From NCBI GenBank assembly GCA_035461385.1, contig DATHVI010000151.1, forward strand, positions 1 to 34,633: 34,633 nucleotides of DNA, read 5' to 3'. The DNA is from DATHVI01 sp035461385. GTDB taxonomy: Bacteria > Actinomycetota > Thermoleophilia > Solirubrobacterales > 70-9. A model generated the notes under the pieces. It did not search any database and was not told the origin of the DNA. It was given only the letters and a program-made list of their open reading frames with translations. The translations under genes were made by a program, and so were the position numbers. Positions 25,247-33,739 of the stretch are shown here, piece after piece. Each line of letters starts with the position of its first letter. Positions within the stretch are counted from its first letter, which is position 1.

Positions 25247-25319
25247 CAGCCAGCCGCCTTAGATGCCGCTGCCGGCGCCGACGTGGGCACGCTCGGCGAA
25301 CCTGCTGCGGATCGGCCCA
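25247..25319. other. mrpC-mrpD spacer with possible repeat remnant
   Basis: This is the only sizeable gap in an operon otherwise joined by 1-4 base overlaps. Positions 25263-25279 match 18573-18589 of the hsp20 repeat in 16 of 17 bases, and GGGCAC follows in both with a one-base offset. It may be a decayed copy of the same element. Confidence 0.35.
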
Positions 25320-25694
25320 TCAGACTGAGACGTCCTCTCGCTCGAGCTCCGCCTCGTGCCGCGCCTCGGCGTGTGAGAGCTCGTCGAGGTCGACGGTGCG
25401 GGAGGAGACGTAGATCCTGTAGGCGAGGCTGAGCAGCAGGGCGGTGACGCCGAAGCCGATCACGACCGCGGTGATCGTCATCGCCTGGACCAGGGGGTCG
25501 CTGATCGTCACCCCGCGCTCGATCGGGAGGATCGGGCTCTGGCCGCGACTGAGCCCGTTCGCCATCACGGTCAGGTTGGCGGCGTTCGAGACGAGGACGA
25601 TTCCGACCACGATCCGGAACAGGTCCGGCTTCATCAGCAGGAAGGCGCCGGTGCCGAACAGGATCCCGATCGTCGCCGCGAGCAGCAGCGTCAT
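25320..25694 (-). CDS. mrpC: Mrp Na+/H+ antiporter subunit C
   Basis: 124 residues, related to NuoK: three helices with GIVLVSNAANLTVMANGLSR in the middle and MTITAVVIGFGVTALLLSL in the last. The hydrophilic C-terminus (HAEARHEAELERED) follows the membrane core. The ATG overlaps the mrpB stop as ATGA. The frame stays open far upstream but that part lies over mrpB in another frame. NuoK-like subunits form part of the ion channel of the complex. Confidence 0.94.
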   Translation of the reverse strand: MTLLLAATIGILFGTGAFLLMKPDLFRIVVGIVLVSNAANLTVMANGLSRGQSPILPIERGVTISDPLVQAMTITAVVIGFGVTALLLSLAYRIYVSSRTVDLDELSHAEARHEAELEREDVSV

Positions 25695-26140
25695 CGCTTC
25701 TCCCCCTCGGCGACGACGGCGATCGCGTGGATGATCCCGACCGCGGCCCCGAGCACGAGCAGGAAGATCGCGACGTCGAAGCCGACCGCGGTGATCAGCT
25801 CGAGGGTCCCGACCTCGACCACGTCGGCCCGGGGCTCGGGGACATGGGTGAGCAGCGCCTCGCCGCGCAGCAGCGGAATCGCCGCGATTGCGAGCGCGAT
25901 CAGCATCCCGATGAAGGCGAGCAGCGGGACGAGGCTGATCGGCAGCAGCCGCTCGGTCTCGGCGCGCCCGAACGCCATGTACTGGAGCAGGATCCCGAGG
26001 GCCGCCACGACGCCGGCGCTGAAGCCGTCGCCGACGTCGGCGTAGCCCTTGACCAGGATCGCGATCGCGATCACCAGGATCGGGGCGAGGAGCAGACGCG
26101 AGATCACCTGCGTGAGGACGCTGGTCGGGGTCTCCCTCAT
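25691..26140 (-). CDS. mrpB: Mrp Na+/H+ antiporter subunit B
   Basis: 149 residues with four hydrophobic helices. KGYADVGDGFSAGVVAALGI is the conserved MrpB core (usually G-H-x-x-P-GGGF-x-GG). The usual HxPGGGF-like motif is here YADVGDGFSAG, so the glycine pattern is kept while the histidine is replaced. ATG overlaps the mrpA stop (ATGA). Part of the NuoJ-like module of the antiporter. Confidence 0.92.
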   Translation of the reverse strand: MRETPTSVLTQVISRLLLAPILVIAIAILVKGYADVGDGFSAGVVAALGILLQYMAFGRAETERLLPISLVPLLAFIGMLIALAIAAIPLLRGEALLTHVPEPRADVVEVGTLELITAVGFDVAIFLLVLGAAVGIIHAIAVVAEGEKR

Positions 26141-28392
26141 CGCAGCCTCCCGCGTCGCAGCAGCGCGACGACACCGGCGAACGCGATCGCGACGACGGTG
26201 ATCTCCCCAAGCGTGTCGAGGCCGCGGAAGTCGGCGAGGATCGCGGTCACGGTGTCCTTGGCGTGGGCGTCGGCTGTGAGCCGGCTGTGCTCGGAGCCGA
26301 TGCTCTCGGTCGCGGTCGGCCGCGACAGCGCCCCCCAGGCGACGATGAACGCGATCGCGCCCGAGAACAGCCCGACGAGCGGGTCGCGCCAGCGGCGGCT
26401 CGGCCGCATCGGCAGGGTTGCCTCGCGCTTCAGCACCCTGGCCGGGAGCAGCGCGAAGACGCCGACGAACAGCAGCGCGAAGATCGTCTCGACGAGGACC
26501 GCGACGAGGGCGACATCGGGTGCGCCGAAGAACGCGTAAACCGCCGAGAGCGAGAAGCCGACCGAGGCGAGCGCGAGCGCGAGCGTCAGGTGGCGGCGGG
26601 GGATCGTCGCCGCGATCGCGGCGACCGAGACCAGCGCCAGCCCGATCACCATCGCGACCTCGCGGCCGCGGACCTCGCCGACGACGTAGGCGTCCTCGGT
26701 CGGGGTCGCGATCACCCCGAGCACGACCAGGATCCCGCCGGGCACCAGCACTGCCGCGAGCCGGGTGCGCAGGTCGCGGACCTCGAAGTTGTGGATCCGG
26801 TCCGAGAGCCGGTTGAGCCCGGCGATCGTCTCCCCGTAGATCCGCTCGGTGCCGGCGCGGGCCCCGATGTGCGCGAAGGCGCGCAGCGCCCGGTCGGTCA
26901 GCGGCAGGGTGGCGAGGATCGCGATCCCGATCCCCCAGGCCGAGAGCGCCATCACGTTCGCCGCCCGCGGGTCGAGGTGGTACGCGACCTCGACGGCGAC
27001 CGGGATTCCGACGCTCGCCTCGCCGGCGTCGCCGGCGATCGCGGACACCGGGCCGGCGATCGCGCCGCCCGCGAACGCGGCGAGCGCGAGGACGACGACC
27101 GCGCCGGTCATCGTCACCGGGATCCGGTGTACGGCGACGCGCCGGGCGCCGGCGAAGATCAGCAGCCAGAACCGGGCCAGGTAGGAGAAGGTCAGCCCGG
27201 CGGCGGCAACGGCGGCGATTGCGGCCCAGGTCCCGCGCTCGATCGCCGCGTCGAAGAACAGCTCGTCGGCGAAGAAGCCGAGGGTCAGGGGGAGCGCGGC
27301 GATGCTCGCCGCCGCGACCGCGCTCGCGACGGCGAGGAGCGGCAGCGAGCGGCCGAGGCCGCCGAGCTGCGAGAGCCGCGTCTTACCACCGGTCGCCTCG
27401 GTGACAGCCCCCGAGGTGAGGAACAGGGCGCTCTTGCCGATCGCGTGGGCGACGACGTAGAACGCCGCCGCCGCGGCCGCCGCCGGGCCCCCGAGCCCGT
27501 ACATAACGACGACGTAGCCGTACTGGGAGAAGGTCGAGTAGGCGAGCAGGCGCTTGAGGTCGTCGCGGGTGAGCGCGAGCAGGCCGCCGACGACGATCGA
27601 CGCGGTGCCGATCACCAGCAGGCCGTCGAGCACGAGCTGGCTGCGCTCGAGCAGCGGGTAGGTGCGGCCGATCAGCAGCACTCCCGCCGCCACCATCGCC
27701 GCCGAGTGGAGGTACGCCGAGACCGGGGTCGGAGCCGCCATCGCCCGGGGGAGCCAGAACTGGAACGGGACCTGGGCGCTCTTCGCGAGCCCGGCGAGCG
27801 CGATCAGGGCGGCGGCGAGGGTCACGGTCGAGCTCGGGCCGGCGGCCTCGATCAACTCGTCGAGGGCGAACGTGCCGTGCTCGCCGTAGAGGACGAGCGC
27901 GCCGACGAGGAGCAGGACCGCCGTCACCCCGGTGACGATCAGCGCCATCAGCGCCCCGTATCGGGAGACCGCCTCGTGGCGGTCGTAGGCGATCAGGAAG
28001 TAGGACGCGATCGCGGTCAGATCCCAGAAGACGAAGATCAGCAGCAGGTCCTGGGCGGTCGCGAGGCCGACCATCGAGACCATGAACAGGACCATCAGCG
28101 CGTAGAAGCGCAGCTCCTCTCCCCGCGAGCGGCCCTGGTGGGAGAGGTGGAGCGGCAGGTAGCGCCAGGAATACGCGAACACCGCGGCGCCGACCCCGGT
28201 AGCGAGCAGCGCGTACAGGGCGCCGATCCCGTCGAGGGTGAAGGTCAGCCGGGCGTCGAGGGTCGGGATCCAGTCGAGGTCGAGGGTGCCCCCGCCGTCG
28301 AGCCAGACCACGAGCACGGCGACGAACCCGGCCGCGGCGAGTGCGAACGCGAGCGGGGCGGAATGGCGGGCGAAGCGCTCGGCGTCGATCAT
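26137..28392 (-). CDS. mrpA: Mrp Na+/H+ antiporter subunit A
   Basis: 751 residues, first gene of mrpABCDEFG and its largest protein. The NuoL-like part (about 1-600) has FVFWDLTAIASYFLIAYDRH, LAKSAQVPFQFWLPRAMAAP with a channel lysine, HSAAMVAAGVLLIGR, LLAYSTFSQYGYVVVMYGLG and HAIGKSALFLTSGAV. The last about 150 residues are the NuoJ-like/MrpB-N C-terminal domain (LASVGFSLSAVYAFFGAPDV, then ADFRGLDTLGEITVVAIAFA). The complex uses the proton gradient to expel Na+ and supports alkali and salt tolerance. The ATG used opens into the first helix; the open frame upstream is divergent promoter DNA. GGGTGG just upstream is a weak ribosome binding site. Confidence 0.95.
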   Translation of the reverse strand: MIDAERFARHSAPLAFALAAAGFVAVLVVWLDGGGTLDLDWIPTLDARLTFTLDGIGALYALLATGVGAAVFAYSWRYLPLHLSHQGRSRGEELRFYALMVLFMVSMVGLATAQDLLLIFVFWDLTAIASYFLIAYDRHEAVSRYGALMALIVTGVTAVLLLVGALVLYGEHGTFALDELIEAAGPSSTVTLAAALIALAGLAKSAQVPFQFWLPRAMAAPTPVSAYLHSAAMVAAGVLLIGRTYPLLERSQLVLDGLLVIGTASIVVGGLLALTRDDLKRLLAYSTFSQYGYVVVMYGLGGPAAAAAAAFYVVAHAIGKSALFLTSGAVTEATGGKTRLSQLGGLGRSLPLLAVASAVAAASIAALPLTLGFFADELFFDAAIERGTWAAIAAVAAAGLTFSYLARFWLLIFAGARRVAVHRIPVTMTGAVVVLALAAFAGGAIAGPVSAIAGDAGEASVGIPVAVEVAYHLDPRAANVMALSAWGIGIAILATLPLTDRALRAFAHIGARAGTERIYGETIAGLNRLSDRIHNFEVRDLRTRLAAVLVPGGILVVLGVIATPTEDAYVVGEVRGREVAMVIGLALVSVAAIAATIPRRHLTLALALASVGFSLSAVYAFFGAPDVALVAVLVETIFALLFVGVFALLPARVLKREATLPMRPSRRWRDPLVGLFSGAIAFIVAWGALSRPTATESIGSEHSRLTADAHAKDTVTAILADFRGLDTLGEITVVAIAFAGVVALLRRGRLR

Positions 28393-28529
28393 CCACCCGG
28401 TGGCCGCGATACGACCACCGTAGTTCCCTTCAGCGCCACCGTGCCGCTCGAGCCGTCCACGGGGGTTCTCTAGCACACCGGCACGCGGCCGCGATGCGCG
28501 CGTTGCGTTCGCGACCCCAGCCGAGCGGG

Positions 28530-28535
28530 TATAAC
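28530..28535 (+). promoter_or_regulatory. Putative -10 element for the gene at 28576
   Basis: TATAAC in the 183-bp divergent spacer with mrpA, one of the most AT-rich hexamers in the window, 40 bases before the start codon. It is followed by a leader with GAGGA at 28565-28569. Confidence 0.45.
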
Positions 28536-28575
28536 CTGCTTGCGGCAACCGGAGACGAGACCTGAGAGGAAGCCG

Positions 28576-29016
28576 ATGGCGAAGAGCACAAGGACGCAGC
28601 GGGCGCGGGACGCCGCGAGGTCGGCGGGCTCGAACCCCTACCTGCGACGGCTGATCGACGACGATGAGCTCCGCGAGAGCATCAGGGGCGCGTTCGATGC
28701 CGCCCGCGATGCGTACGGGCGGGTCCAGAACGGCAAGCGTCCCGCGGACGCCCTGATCGACGACAAGAAGCTGCACCGGGACCTCAAGGTCGCGGCCGAG
28801 AACGTCCGCGACGCCACGGATCGCCTCCGCGGGCGCCGCCGCGAGCGCCGCTGGGGGCGGCTGCTGCTGATCGGCGTCGCCGCCGCGGTGCTTGCCATCG
28901 TCCTCAGCGAGGATCTGCGCAAGGCTGTGCTCGACAAGCTCTTCGGCGCCGAGGAGGAGTTCGAGTACGCCTCGACCACCGCGGCGGCTCCGGAGCCCGA
29001 GGTCACCGAGGCCTAG
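28576..29016 (+). CDS. Small membrane-anchored protein with internal repeat, unknown function
   Basis: 146 residues from an ATG with GAGAGGA seven bases upstream. Residues 1-92 are charged and helical and contain two related segments: LIDDDELRESIRGAFDAARD (26-45) and LIDDKKLHRDLKVAAENVRD (60-79), about 34 residues apart. An Arg cluster (RGRRRERRWGR, 85-95) precedes one membrane helix (LLLIGVAAAVLAIVL, 96-110), then an amphipathic helix and an acidic tail. The basic cluster before the helix suggests the repeat domain is cytosolic. I recognise no named family. It precedes an MBL gene by 13 bases, so they are likely cotranscribed. Confidence 0.75.
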   Translation: MAKSTRTQRARDAARSAGSNPYLRRLIDDDELRESIRGAFDAARDAYGRVQNGKRPADALIDDKKLHRDLKVAAENVRDATDRLRGRRRERRWGRLLLIGVAAAVLAIVLSEDLRKAVLDKLFGAEEEFEYASTTAAAPEPEVTEA

Positions 29017-29029
29017 AGGCCGGCCGCAC

Positions 29030-29731
29030 TTGGCCGAAGTCCACGTCCTGATCCCCGCGCAGCGGTACGTCTTCACCGTCGCCGGGGGCGAAGCCGGCGC
29101 CGAGTCGATCGATAGCTCGGCGGCGGGCTTTCGCCGCTACAAGGAGCTCCAGCGGGAGGGCCGCCAGCCGGGGATGGTGGTGATGCCGAACACGCTGCTC
29201 GTTCGCGGCGAACGCGACTACCTCGTCGACCCGGGACTGATCATGCAGGGCGGGGCGCTGATCGGCGCGCTCGCGGAGCAGGGGATCGAGCCGCACGAGA
29301 TCGAAACGGTGATCCTCACCCACCTCCACTTCGACCACGCCGAGGGCCTGGCCGGCTGGCCGCAGCGGCGCACCTACGTCCACCGGCTCGAGACCGAGGC
29401 CCCGTACGCGCAGATCGTCTCCGGCGTGCTCGAGCTGGCACGGCTCGAGGTGCTCGACGGCGAGGAGGGCGAGATCGAGCCGGGCCTGCGATGGATCCGC
29501 ACCCCGGGACACACCGACGGGCTGATCTCGCTGCTCGTCGAGACCGATCGGGGGTTGTGCGTGATCGCCTCGGATTGCGTCGGGCCGCTGCCCGAGTACT
29601 TCGAGCGGATGGACCTGCCGGAGGACTTCGGCCCGGAGCGGGAAGAGCTGCTGACGCAGTGGCGTCGGATCCGGGACCTCGACCCGTCGGTGGTGATCCC
29701 GGGGCACAACCCTCCGGTGTCGCTCGCCTAG
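29030..29731 (+). CDS. MBL-fold hydrolase, N-acyl-homoserine-lactonase-like subgroup
   Basis: 233 residues. The start is TTG (LAEVHVLIPAQRYVF), 13 bases after the preceding stop, with GAGG about 11 bases upstream; no ATG lies near. Metal motif THLHFDHAEG, then VHRLE, TPGHTDG, IASDCVG and a C-terminal IPGHNP give all usual ligands of the two-metal MBL fold. Spacing is like AttM/AiiA-type lactonases and their many relatives. MBL subgroups cannot be assigned to a substrate by eye, so quorum quenching is not claimed. The galE-like gene starts 12 bases later. Confidence 0.85.
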   Translation: MAEVHVLIPAQRYVFTVAGGEAGAESIDSSAAGFRRYKELQREGRQPGMVVMPNTLLVRGERDYLVDPGLIMQGGALIGALAEQGIEPHEIETVILTHLHFDHAEGLAGWPQRRTYVHRLETEAPYAQIVSGVLELARLEVLDGEEGEIEPGLRWIRTPGHTDGLISLLVETDRGLCVIASDCVGPLPEYFERMDLPEDFGPEREELLTQWRRIRDLDPSVVIPGHNPPVSLA

Positions 29732-29734
29732 CCT
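29729..29734 (+). promoter_or_regulatory. Putative -10 element of a leaderless galE-like transcript
   Basis: TAGCCT begins at the stop codon of the MBL gene and ends nine bases before the GTG start of the galE-like gene (12 before the ATG). Confidence 0.35.
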
Positions 29735-29743
29735 CGGCGTGCC

Positions 29744-30697
29744 GTGATGCGGGTCCTGGTCACTGGCGGCGCCGGATTCATCGGCTCGAACCTGGTCGAC
29801 GCGCTCGTCGCCCGCGGCGAGCGCGTCGTCGTCGTCGACGACCTCTCGACCGGGCGGCGCGAGAACCTCGCCGGGGCCCTCGACCGAGGCGTCGAGCTGA
29901 TCGAGGGCGACATCGCCGACCCGAAGGTCGTTGCCGAGGCGTTCGCCGCCGCGCAGCCCGAGACGGTGGCGCACCTGGCGGCCCAGATCGACGTCCGGCG
30001 CTCGGTTGCCGAGCCGGTCTTCGACCTCGGGGTCAACGTCGGCGGGACCCTGAACCTGCTCGAGCACGCGCGTGAGAGCGGAGTCGCGCGGTTCGTCCTC
30101 GCGTCGACCGGAGGGGCGATCTACGGCGAGGGCGCGGGCCGGGAGCTGCCACTCGACGAGTCCGCGGCCTGCCTCCCCGAGGCTCCCTACGGCCAGAGCA
30201 AGCTCGCCGCCGAGGGCTACGTCTCGCTTTACGGCCGGCTGCACGGGCTCAGCGGGATCTCGCTTCGGTTCGCCAACGTCTACGGCCCGCGGCAGGATCC
30301 CCACGGCGAGGCGGGGGTGGTGGCGATCTTCACCGGCGCGCTGCTCGGCGGGGCGCGCCCGCGAGTCTTCGGCGACGGTCGCCAGACGCGTGACTACGTC
30401 TACGTCGGCGACGTCGTCGAGGCGGTCCTCGCCGCGCTCGACTCCTCGGTCGAGGGGGTCTTCAACATCGGCACCGGGATCGAGACGGACGTGCTCGACC
30501 TCGGCGCGAGGCTCGCATCCGCCTGCGGCGTCGAGTTCGATCCCGAGATGGCCCCGGCGCGGGCGGGCGAGGCGCGGCGGATCTCGATCTCCAGCGAGCT
30601 CGCCGCGCGCGAGCTCGGATGGCGGGCGCGGGCGGATCTCGACCGCGGCCTTGCGCAGACGGTCGAGTCGATCCGCGCCAACGAGGCGGTCAGTTAG
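29744..30697 (+). CDS. UDP-glucose 4-epimerase-like NAD-dependent sugar epimerase
   Basis: 317 residues. VTGGAGFIGSNLVDALVARG is the NAD Rossmann motif, EGDIADPKVV the adenine pocket, HLAAQIDVRRSV, STGGAIYGEG, YGQSKLAAE holds catalytic Tyr and Lys, and RFANVYGPRQDPHGEAGVVA lines the sugar site. RDYVYVGDVVEAVLAAL is typical of bacterial GalE/WbpP. It interconverts UDP-sugars for envelope polysaccharides; the exact sugar is not determined. GTG and ATG starts are adjacent; either could be used. It follows the MBL gene by 12 bases and converges on the delta-60 gene. Confidence 0.88.
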   Translation: MMRVLVTGGAGFIGSNLVDALVARGERVVVVDDLSTGRRENLAGALDRGVELIEGDIADPKVVAEAFAAAQPETVAHLAAQIDVRRSVAEPVFDLGVNVGGTLNLLEHARESGVARFVLASTGGAIYGEGAGRELPLDESAACLPEAPYGQSKLAAEGYVSLYGRLHGLSGISLRFANVYGPRQDPHGEAGVVAIFTGALLGGARPRVFGDGRQTRDYVYVGDVVEAVLAALDSSVEGVFNIGTGIETDVLDLGARLASACGVEFDPEMAPARAGEARRISISSELAARELGWRARADLDRGLAQTVESIRANEAVS

Positions 30698-30721
30698 CGC
30701 TCACGACGGGCGGATACGGCT

Positions 30722-32329
30722 TCAGCAGCGACGGACCAGGCGCACCCGGCGCTGCGTCCGGCCGACCAGCCCTAGCGGCGGCCGGTGGACCACTTTCGCC
30801 CTCACCCGGACCCGCAGGCGCCGCTTGCCGGTCGCCTCGCAGCGTCGCCTCGCGAGCCGGCGCTTTGCCTTGCCGCGCGGAGTGAGCCGGAGTCGCAGGC
30901 GCCCGGCGCTCTCGCGCTCGCCGGCAGCCCGCCGGAGCTTCTTCGTTCGCCGGATCTTCACCCGGCCGGGAGCCGGGATCTCGATCACCGCCCGCGCGAT
31001 CCCCAGACGTCGCTTGGGGATCAGCTTCACGATCCGCGGCGGATTCGCGAGCCGGGCGAGGAGGAAGTTCGGCGGGTCCGGGCCGCGGCTCGTCGTGCCG
31101 GCGACGACGATGCCGCCGTCGGGCGCGAGCGCGACGTCCCACGCGCCCTCGCTCCCGCCGAGGTCGATGCGGGCGACGCCTCGGGTCCCGAAGCGACGAT
31201 CACGGCTGCCGTTCGCGTTCAGCTGTGCGACCACCAGGTCGCTGGATGCGGTGCCGGCGATGAGGATCCGGCCGCGGGGCGCGACCGCGACCGCGCGCCC
31301 GACGGTTGTGAGCCCGAAGTCGATCGTCACCCTGCCTTCCGCTCCGAAGCTGGGATCGGGGGTCCCGTTCTCCATGAACCGCGCAACCGCGAGCCGATTG
31401 CCGCTCGTTCCCGCGACGACGATCCGCCCGTCGCGGGTGAGCGCGACGTCACTCACTTCATCGGTGAGGCCGGCGAAGTAGAGGCTGACCAGGCCGGCGT
31501 CACCGAACGTGGCGTCGAGGTCGCCGTCTTCCTCGTATCGGGCGAGGGCGAAGTAGGGCAGGATGCCCTGGTGGCGACCGGCGGCGACGACCCGGCCGTC
31601 GGGATCGACAGCGACCGCATTCGCGACCTCGAAGTCGCCGAAGTCCGTCGTCACCAAGCCGGTGCCGCCGAAGCCGGCATCCGGAGTTCCGCCCTCGTCG
31701 TAGCGCGCGACCGCGAAATCCCCGCTCGGGAAGGGGCCGCTTCGCCCTGCGGCGACCGCCTTGCCGTCCGGGGCGATGGCGACGCCGAGCGCCTGATCGT
31801 CGTCGCCGAAGTCGGTCAGCACCCGGCCGTTCCCGGAGACCCCGTCCGTGAACGCCGGGTCGGGTGTGCCGTCGACATCGAAGCGGATCAGCGCGAAGTT
31901 GCTCGGGTTCGCCGCGGCGTCAGTCTCCCCGGCGACGACGATCCGCCCGTCGGTGTCGACCGCGAGGTCGTTGCCATGATCGGCGGCCCCGAATCCGAGA
32001 TCGACGAGCCCGTCGCCGCCCCCGAAGCTGGGGTCGCGCCCACCGCCGGCGAGGAGCCGGGCGACGCCGAAGTTGAGTCCGGCGCTTCCCCCCGCGACGA
32101 TCCTGCCGTCGGGCATGACCGTAACCGCCCGAGCCCCGTCCTGGCCGCCGAAGTTCATCACCGTGCTGCCCCCTTCTCCGAACCGGGAGTCGAGGTCGCC
32201 CGGAGCCGCGGCCCCCCGGGCGGCGAGGACGAGCGCCGCGATCAGCACGGCCAAGAGCCCGGCCGCGCGCAGGGCGTGCCTGGATTGGATGGACGGGGAC
32301 ACCCTCGGGTGGATGCTCCATTCGTACAC
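30722..32329 (-). CDS. Secreted delta-60-repeat propeller protein with basic tail
   Basis: 535 residues from a GTG; a GTG nine codons later (32302) is equally plausible and gives a more usual signal peptide. The hydrophobic segment ALRAAGLLAVLIAALVLAAR precedes APGDLD. Residues about 43-400 contain seven delta-60 repeats: GTPDPSFG-x-GRV followed by AVAPDGRIVVAG and FALARY. These form beta-propeller blades. The final 125 residues are very basic (IPKRRLGIARAVIEI, LTPRGKAKRRL, RRVRLVRRC) and share the pattern PRG-RRL-EATG-RVRV with the tail of the YWTD protein at 2406. It ends in a cysteine. Likely exported; the ligand is unknown. Confidence 0.85.
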   Translation of the reverse strand: MYEWSIHPRVSPSIQSRHALRAAGLLAVLIAALVLAARGAAAPGDLDSRFGEGGSTVMNFGGQDGARAVTVMPDGRIVAGGSAGLNFGVARLLAGGGRDPSFGGGDGLVDLGFGAADHGNDLAVDTDGRIVVAGETDAAANPSNFALIRFDVDGTPDPAFTDGVSGNGRVLTDFGDDDQALGVAIAPDGKAVAAGRSGPFPSGDFAVARYDEGGTPDAGFGGTGLVTTDFGDFEVANAVAVDPDGRVVAAGRHQGILPYFALARYEEDGDLDATFGDAGLVSLYFAGLTDEVSDVALTRDGRIVVAGTSGNRLAVARFMENGTPDPSFGAEGRVTIDFGLTTVGRAVAVAPRGRILIAGTASSDLVVAQLNANGSRDRRFGTRGVARIDLGGSEGAWDVALAPDGGIVVAGTTSRGPDPPNFLLARLANPPRIVKLIPKRRLGIARAVIEIPAPGRVKIRRTKKLRRAAGERESAGRLRLRLTPRGKAKRRLARRRCEATGKRRLRVRVRAKVVHRPPLGLVGRTQRRVRLVRRC

Positions 32330-32368
32330 CGGCGGGCCCGCGCCGTCAAGGAGCTCCGCGGGGGCGGA

Positions 32369-33664
32369 TCAGTCGACCAGCGGCGCTCCGCGGCGCGGCA
32401 GCAGGCGGGTGAAGGTGCGGAGCTTGAGCGGCGAGCCGCGGAAGCGGATCCGCCTGCGCAGCAGCGCCTTGCGGGGGTTGAGCGCGCCCTTCGAGACCAG
32501 GATCCAGTCGCCCCAGGTCGCCGACCAGACGATGTCGGGATCGCTCGCGCGACCGGGCTCGGCGCGGGTCGAGCCGTTCGCGACCACCAGATGCCACGGC
32601 TCGGCGTCCTCGAACCGCCACTCGACCGTGAACGGCTTCCCGTTGACGGCGGTGGCGTTGACCGAGTTCGCGACGAGGTTGAAGTAAAGGCGCTGGATCT
32701 CCGGCGAGGAGTCGGGGCTCTGCACCGGAGCGCCCGTGACCCCCGCCTCGAGCATCTTCGTCTGCCGGGCGGCGATCTCCTCGGGCTCGAGCGCCTGGTC
32801 GATCGGGAAGATGCCCGGCGGCATCTCCTCGATCGGGTAGCCGATCGCGCGCCACTTCGTCCGCACCGAGCGGATCGCGAACGCGTAGATGTCCTCGAGC
32901 TCGAACCCGTAGCAGCGGGTGTACTCCCGGTCCATGTTCGGCGGGACGTAGACCGCGACGGTGTAGGGCATCACCTCGAGCAGGATCTCGTCGACCGCAG
33001 CCCTGCACTCGTCGCTCTCCGCGAGCAGCTCGCTCAGGACCTTCGCCCCGAAGCCGATGTGGCGCTGCTCGTCGCGCGAGACGTTCGCCATTCCCTCGCT
33101 GAAGCCCGGCATCGTCCCGCTCTTCGCGAAGTAGTCCTCGATGAAGTGCTGCCCGGGCTGCGCGAGCGCGCCCTCGACGACGAGATGGTAGAGGGCGATC
33201 GCCTGCGCGTAGCCTGGCAGCGACGGGTCGGCGCGCAGCTCGTCGGCCATCCGGTCGAGGCGGGCGAAGACGTTGCGATACCCCCAGCCGAGCTGGGGCG
33301 CGGTGTAGGCGAGCGTCGCCGCGATCTCCTCGCCGGCGCCGATCACCTCGCGGAAGAAGCGGTGGAAGAAGACCGAGTGGCGGGCCTCGTCGACCTGCTG
33401 GGTGGCGAGGAAGTACTTCTGCTCGGCGGTCGGCGCCGCCTCGATGTAAGGGGAGAGGTCGTCGGCGACCCGGTCCTCGCCGTAGAAGAACATCGAGTAG
33501 GTCCACAGCGCCGAGCGGCGCTGGATCTCGGTCAGGCCCTCCCACCCCGCGCGGTCACGGGAGAAGTCGATCGCGTACGCCGACCAGTTGCCCTCCTCCC
33601 AGCGCCGGTAGAGGTCGGTGTAGGAGACCCGCTCCGAGGCCCGCTCCTTGTGCGCCACGCTCAT
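32369..33664 (-). CDS. R2-like ligand-binding oxidase (R2lox type) fused to SCP2-like domain
   Basis: 431 residues. Residues 1-300 are a ferritin-like helical bundle with metal ligands of the ribonucleotide-reductase R2/R2lox family: E63 (YGEDRV), E93 and H96 (VDEARH), E164 (VVEGALA), E199 and H202 (RDEQRH). AIDFSRDRAGWEGL resembles Mycobacterium tuberculosis Rv0233, the R2lox prototype. V66 and Y159 match in position its Val71 and Tyr162, which form an ether cross-link, and no radical-transfer C-terminus of true R2 is visible. Residues about 320-425 (LYFNLVANSVNATAVNGKPF, DIVWSATWGDWILVSKGAL) look like an SCP2 sterol/lipid-carrier domain, absent from Rv0233. GGAGGAGGAC precedes the ATG. A CRP-like operator lies upstream. 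Confidence 0.85.
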   Translation of the reverse strand: MSVAHKERASERVSYTDLYRRWEEGNWSAYAIDFSRDRAGWEGLTEIQRRSALWTYSMFFYGEDRVADDLSPYIEAAPTAEQKYFLATQQVDEARHSVFFHRFFREVIGAGEEIAATLAYTAPQLGWGYRNVFARLDRMADELRADPSLPGYAQAIALYHLVVEGALAQPGQHFIEDYFAKSGTMPGFSEGMANVSRDEQRHIGFGAKVLSELLAESDECRAAVDEILLEVMPYTVAVYVPPNMDREYTRCYGFELEDIYAFAIRSVRTKWRAIGYPIEEMPPGIFPIDQALEPEEIAARQTKMLEAGVTGAPVQSPDSSPEIQRLYFNLVANSVNATAVNGKPFTVEWRFEDAEPWHLVVANGSTRAEPGRASDPDIVWSATWGDWILVSKGALNPRKALLRRRIRFRGSPLKLRTFTRLLPRRGAPLVD

Positions 33665-33707
33665 CGTCCTGTCCTCCTCCGCCGACGATTACATCGATTG
33701 ATGACGA

Positions 33708-33713
33708 ATACTA
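33708..33713 (-). promoter_or_regulatory. Putative -10 element of the R2lox gene
   Basis: TAGTAT on the minus strand, 43 bases before the R2lox ATG. No good -35 is visible, as expected if an activator is required. A start near 33701 would place the CRP-like site centred about 46 bases upstream. Confidence 0.4.
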
Positions 33714-33739
33714 CTCCTCGGATTCGCCACCGGCGTCTG

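Noticed and set aside
26263..28473. 736-codon plus-strand open frame across mrpA
   Set aside because: Antisense shadow; Arg/Asp/Gly/Glu-rich low-complexity translation, while mrpA on the other strand has clear family motifs.
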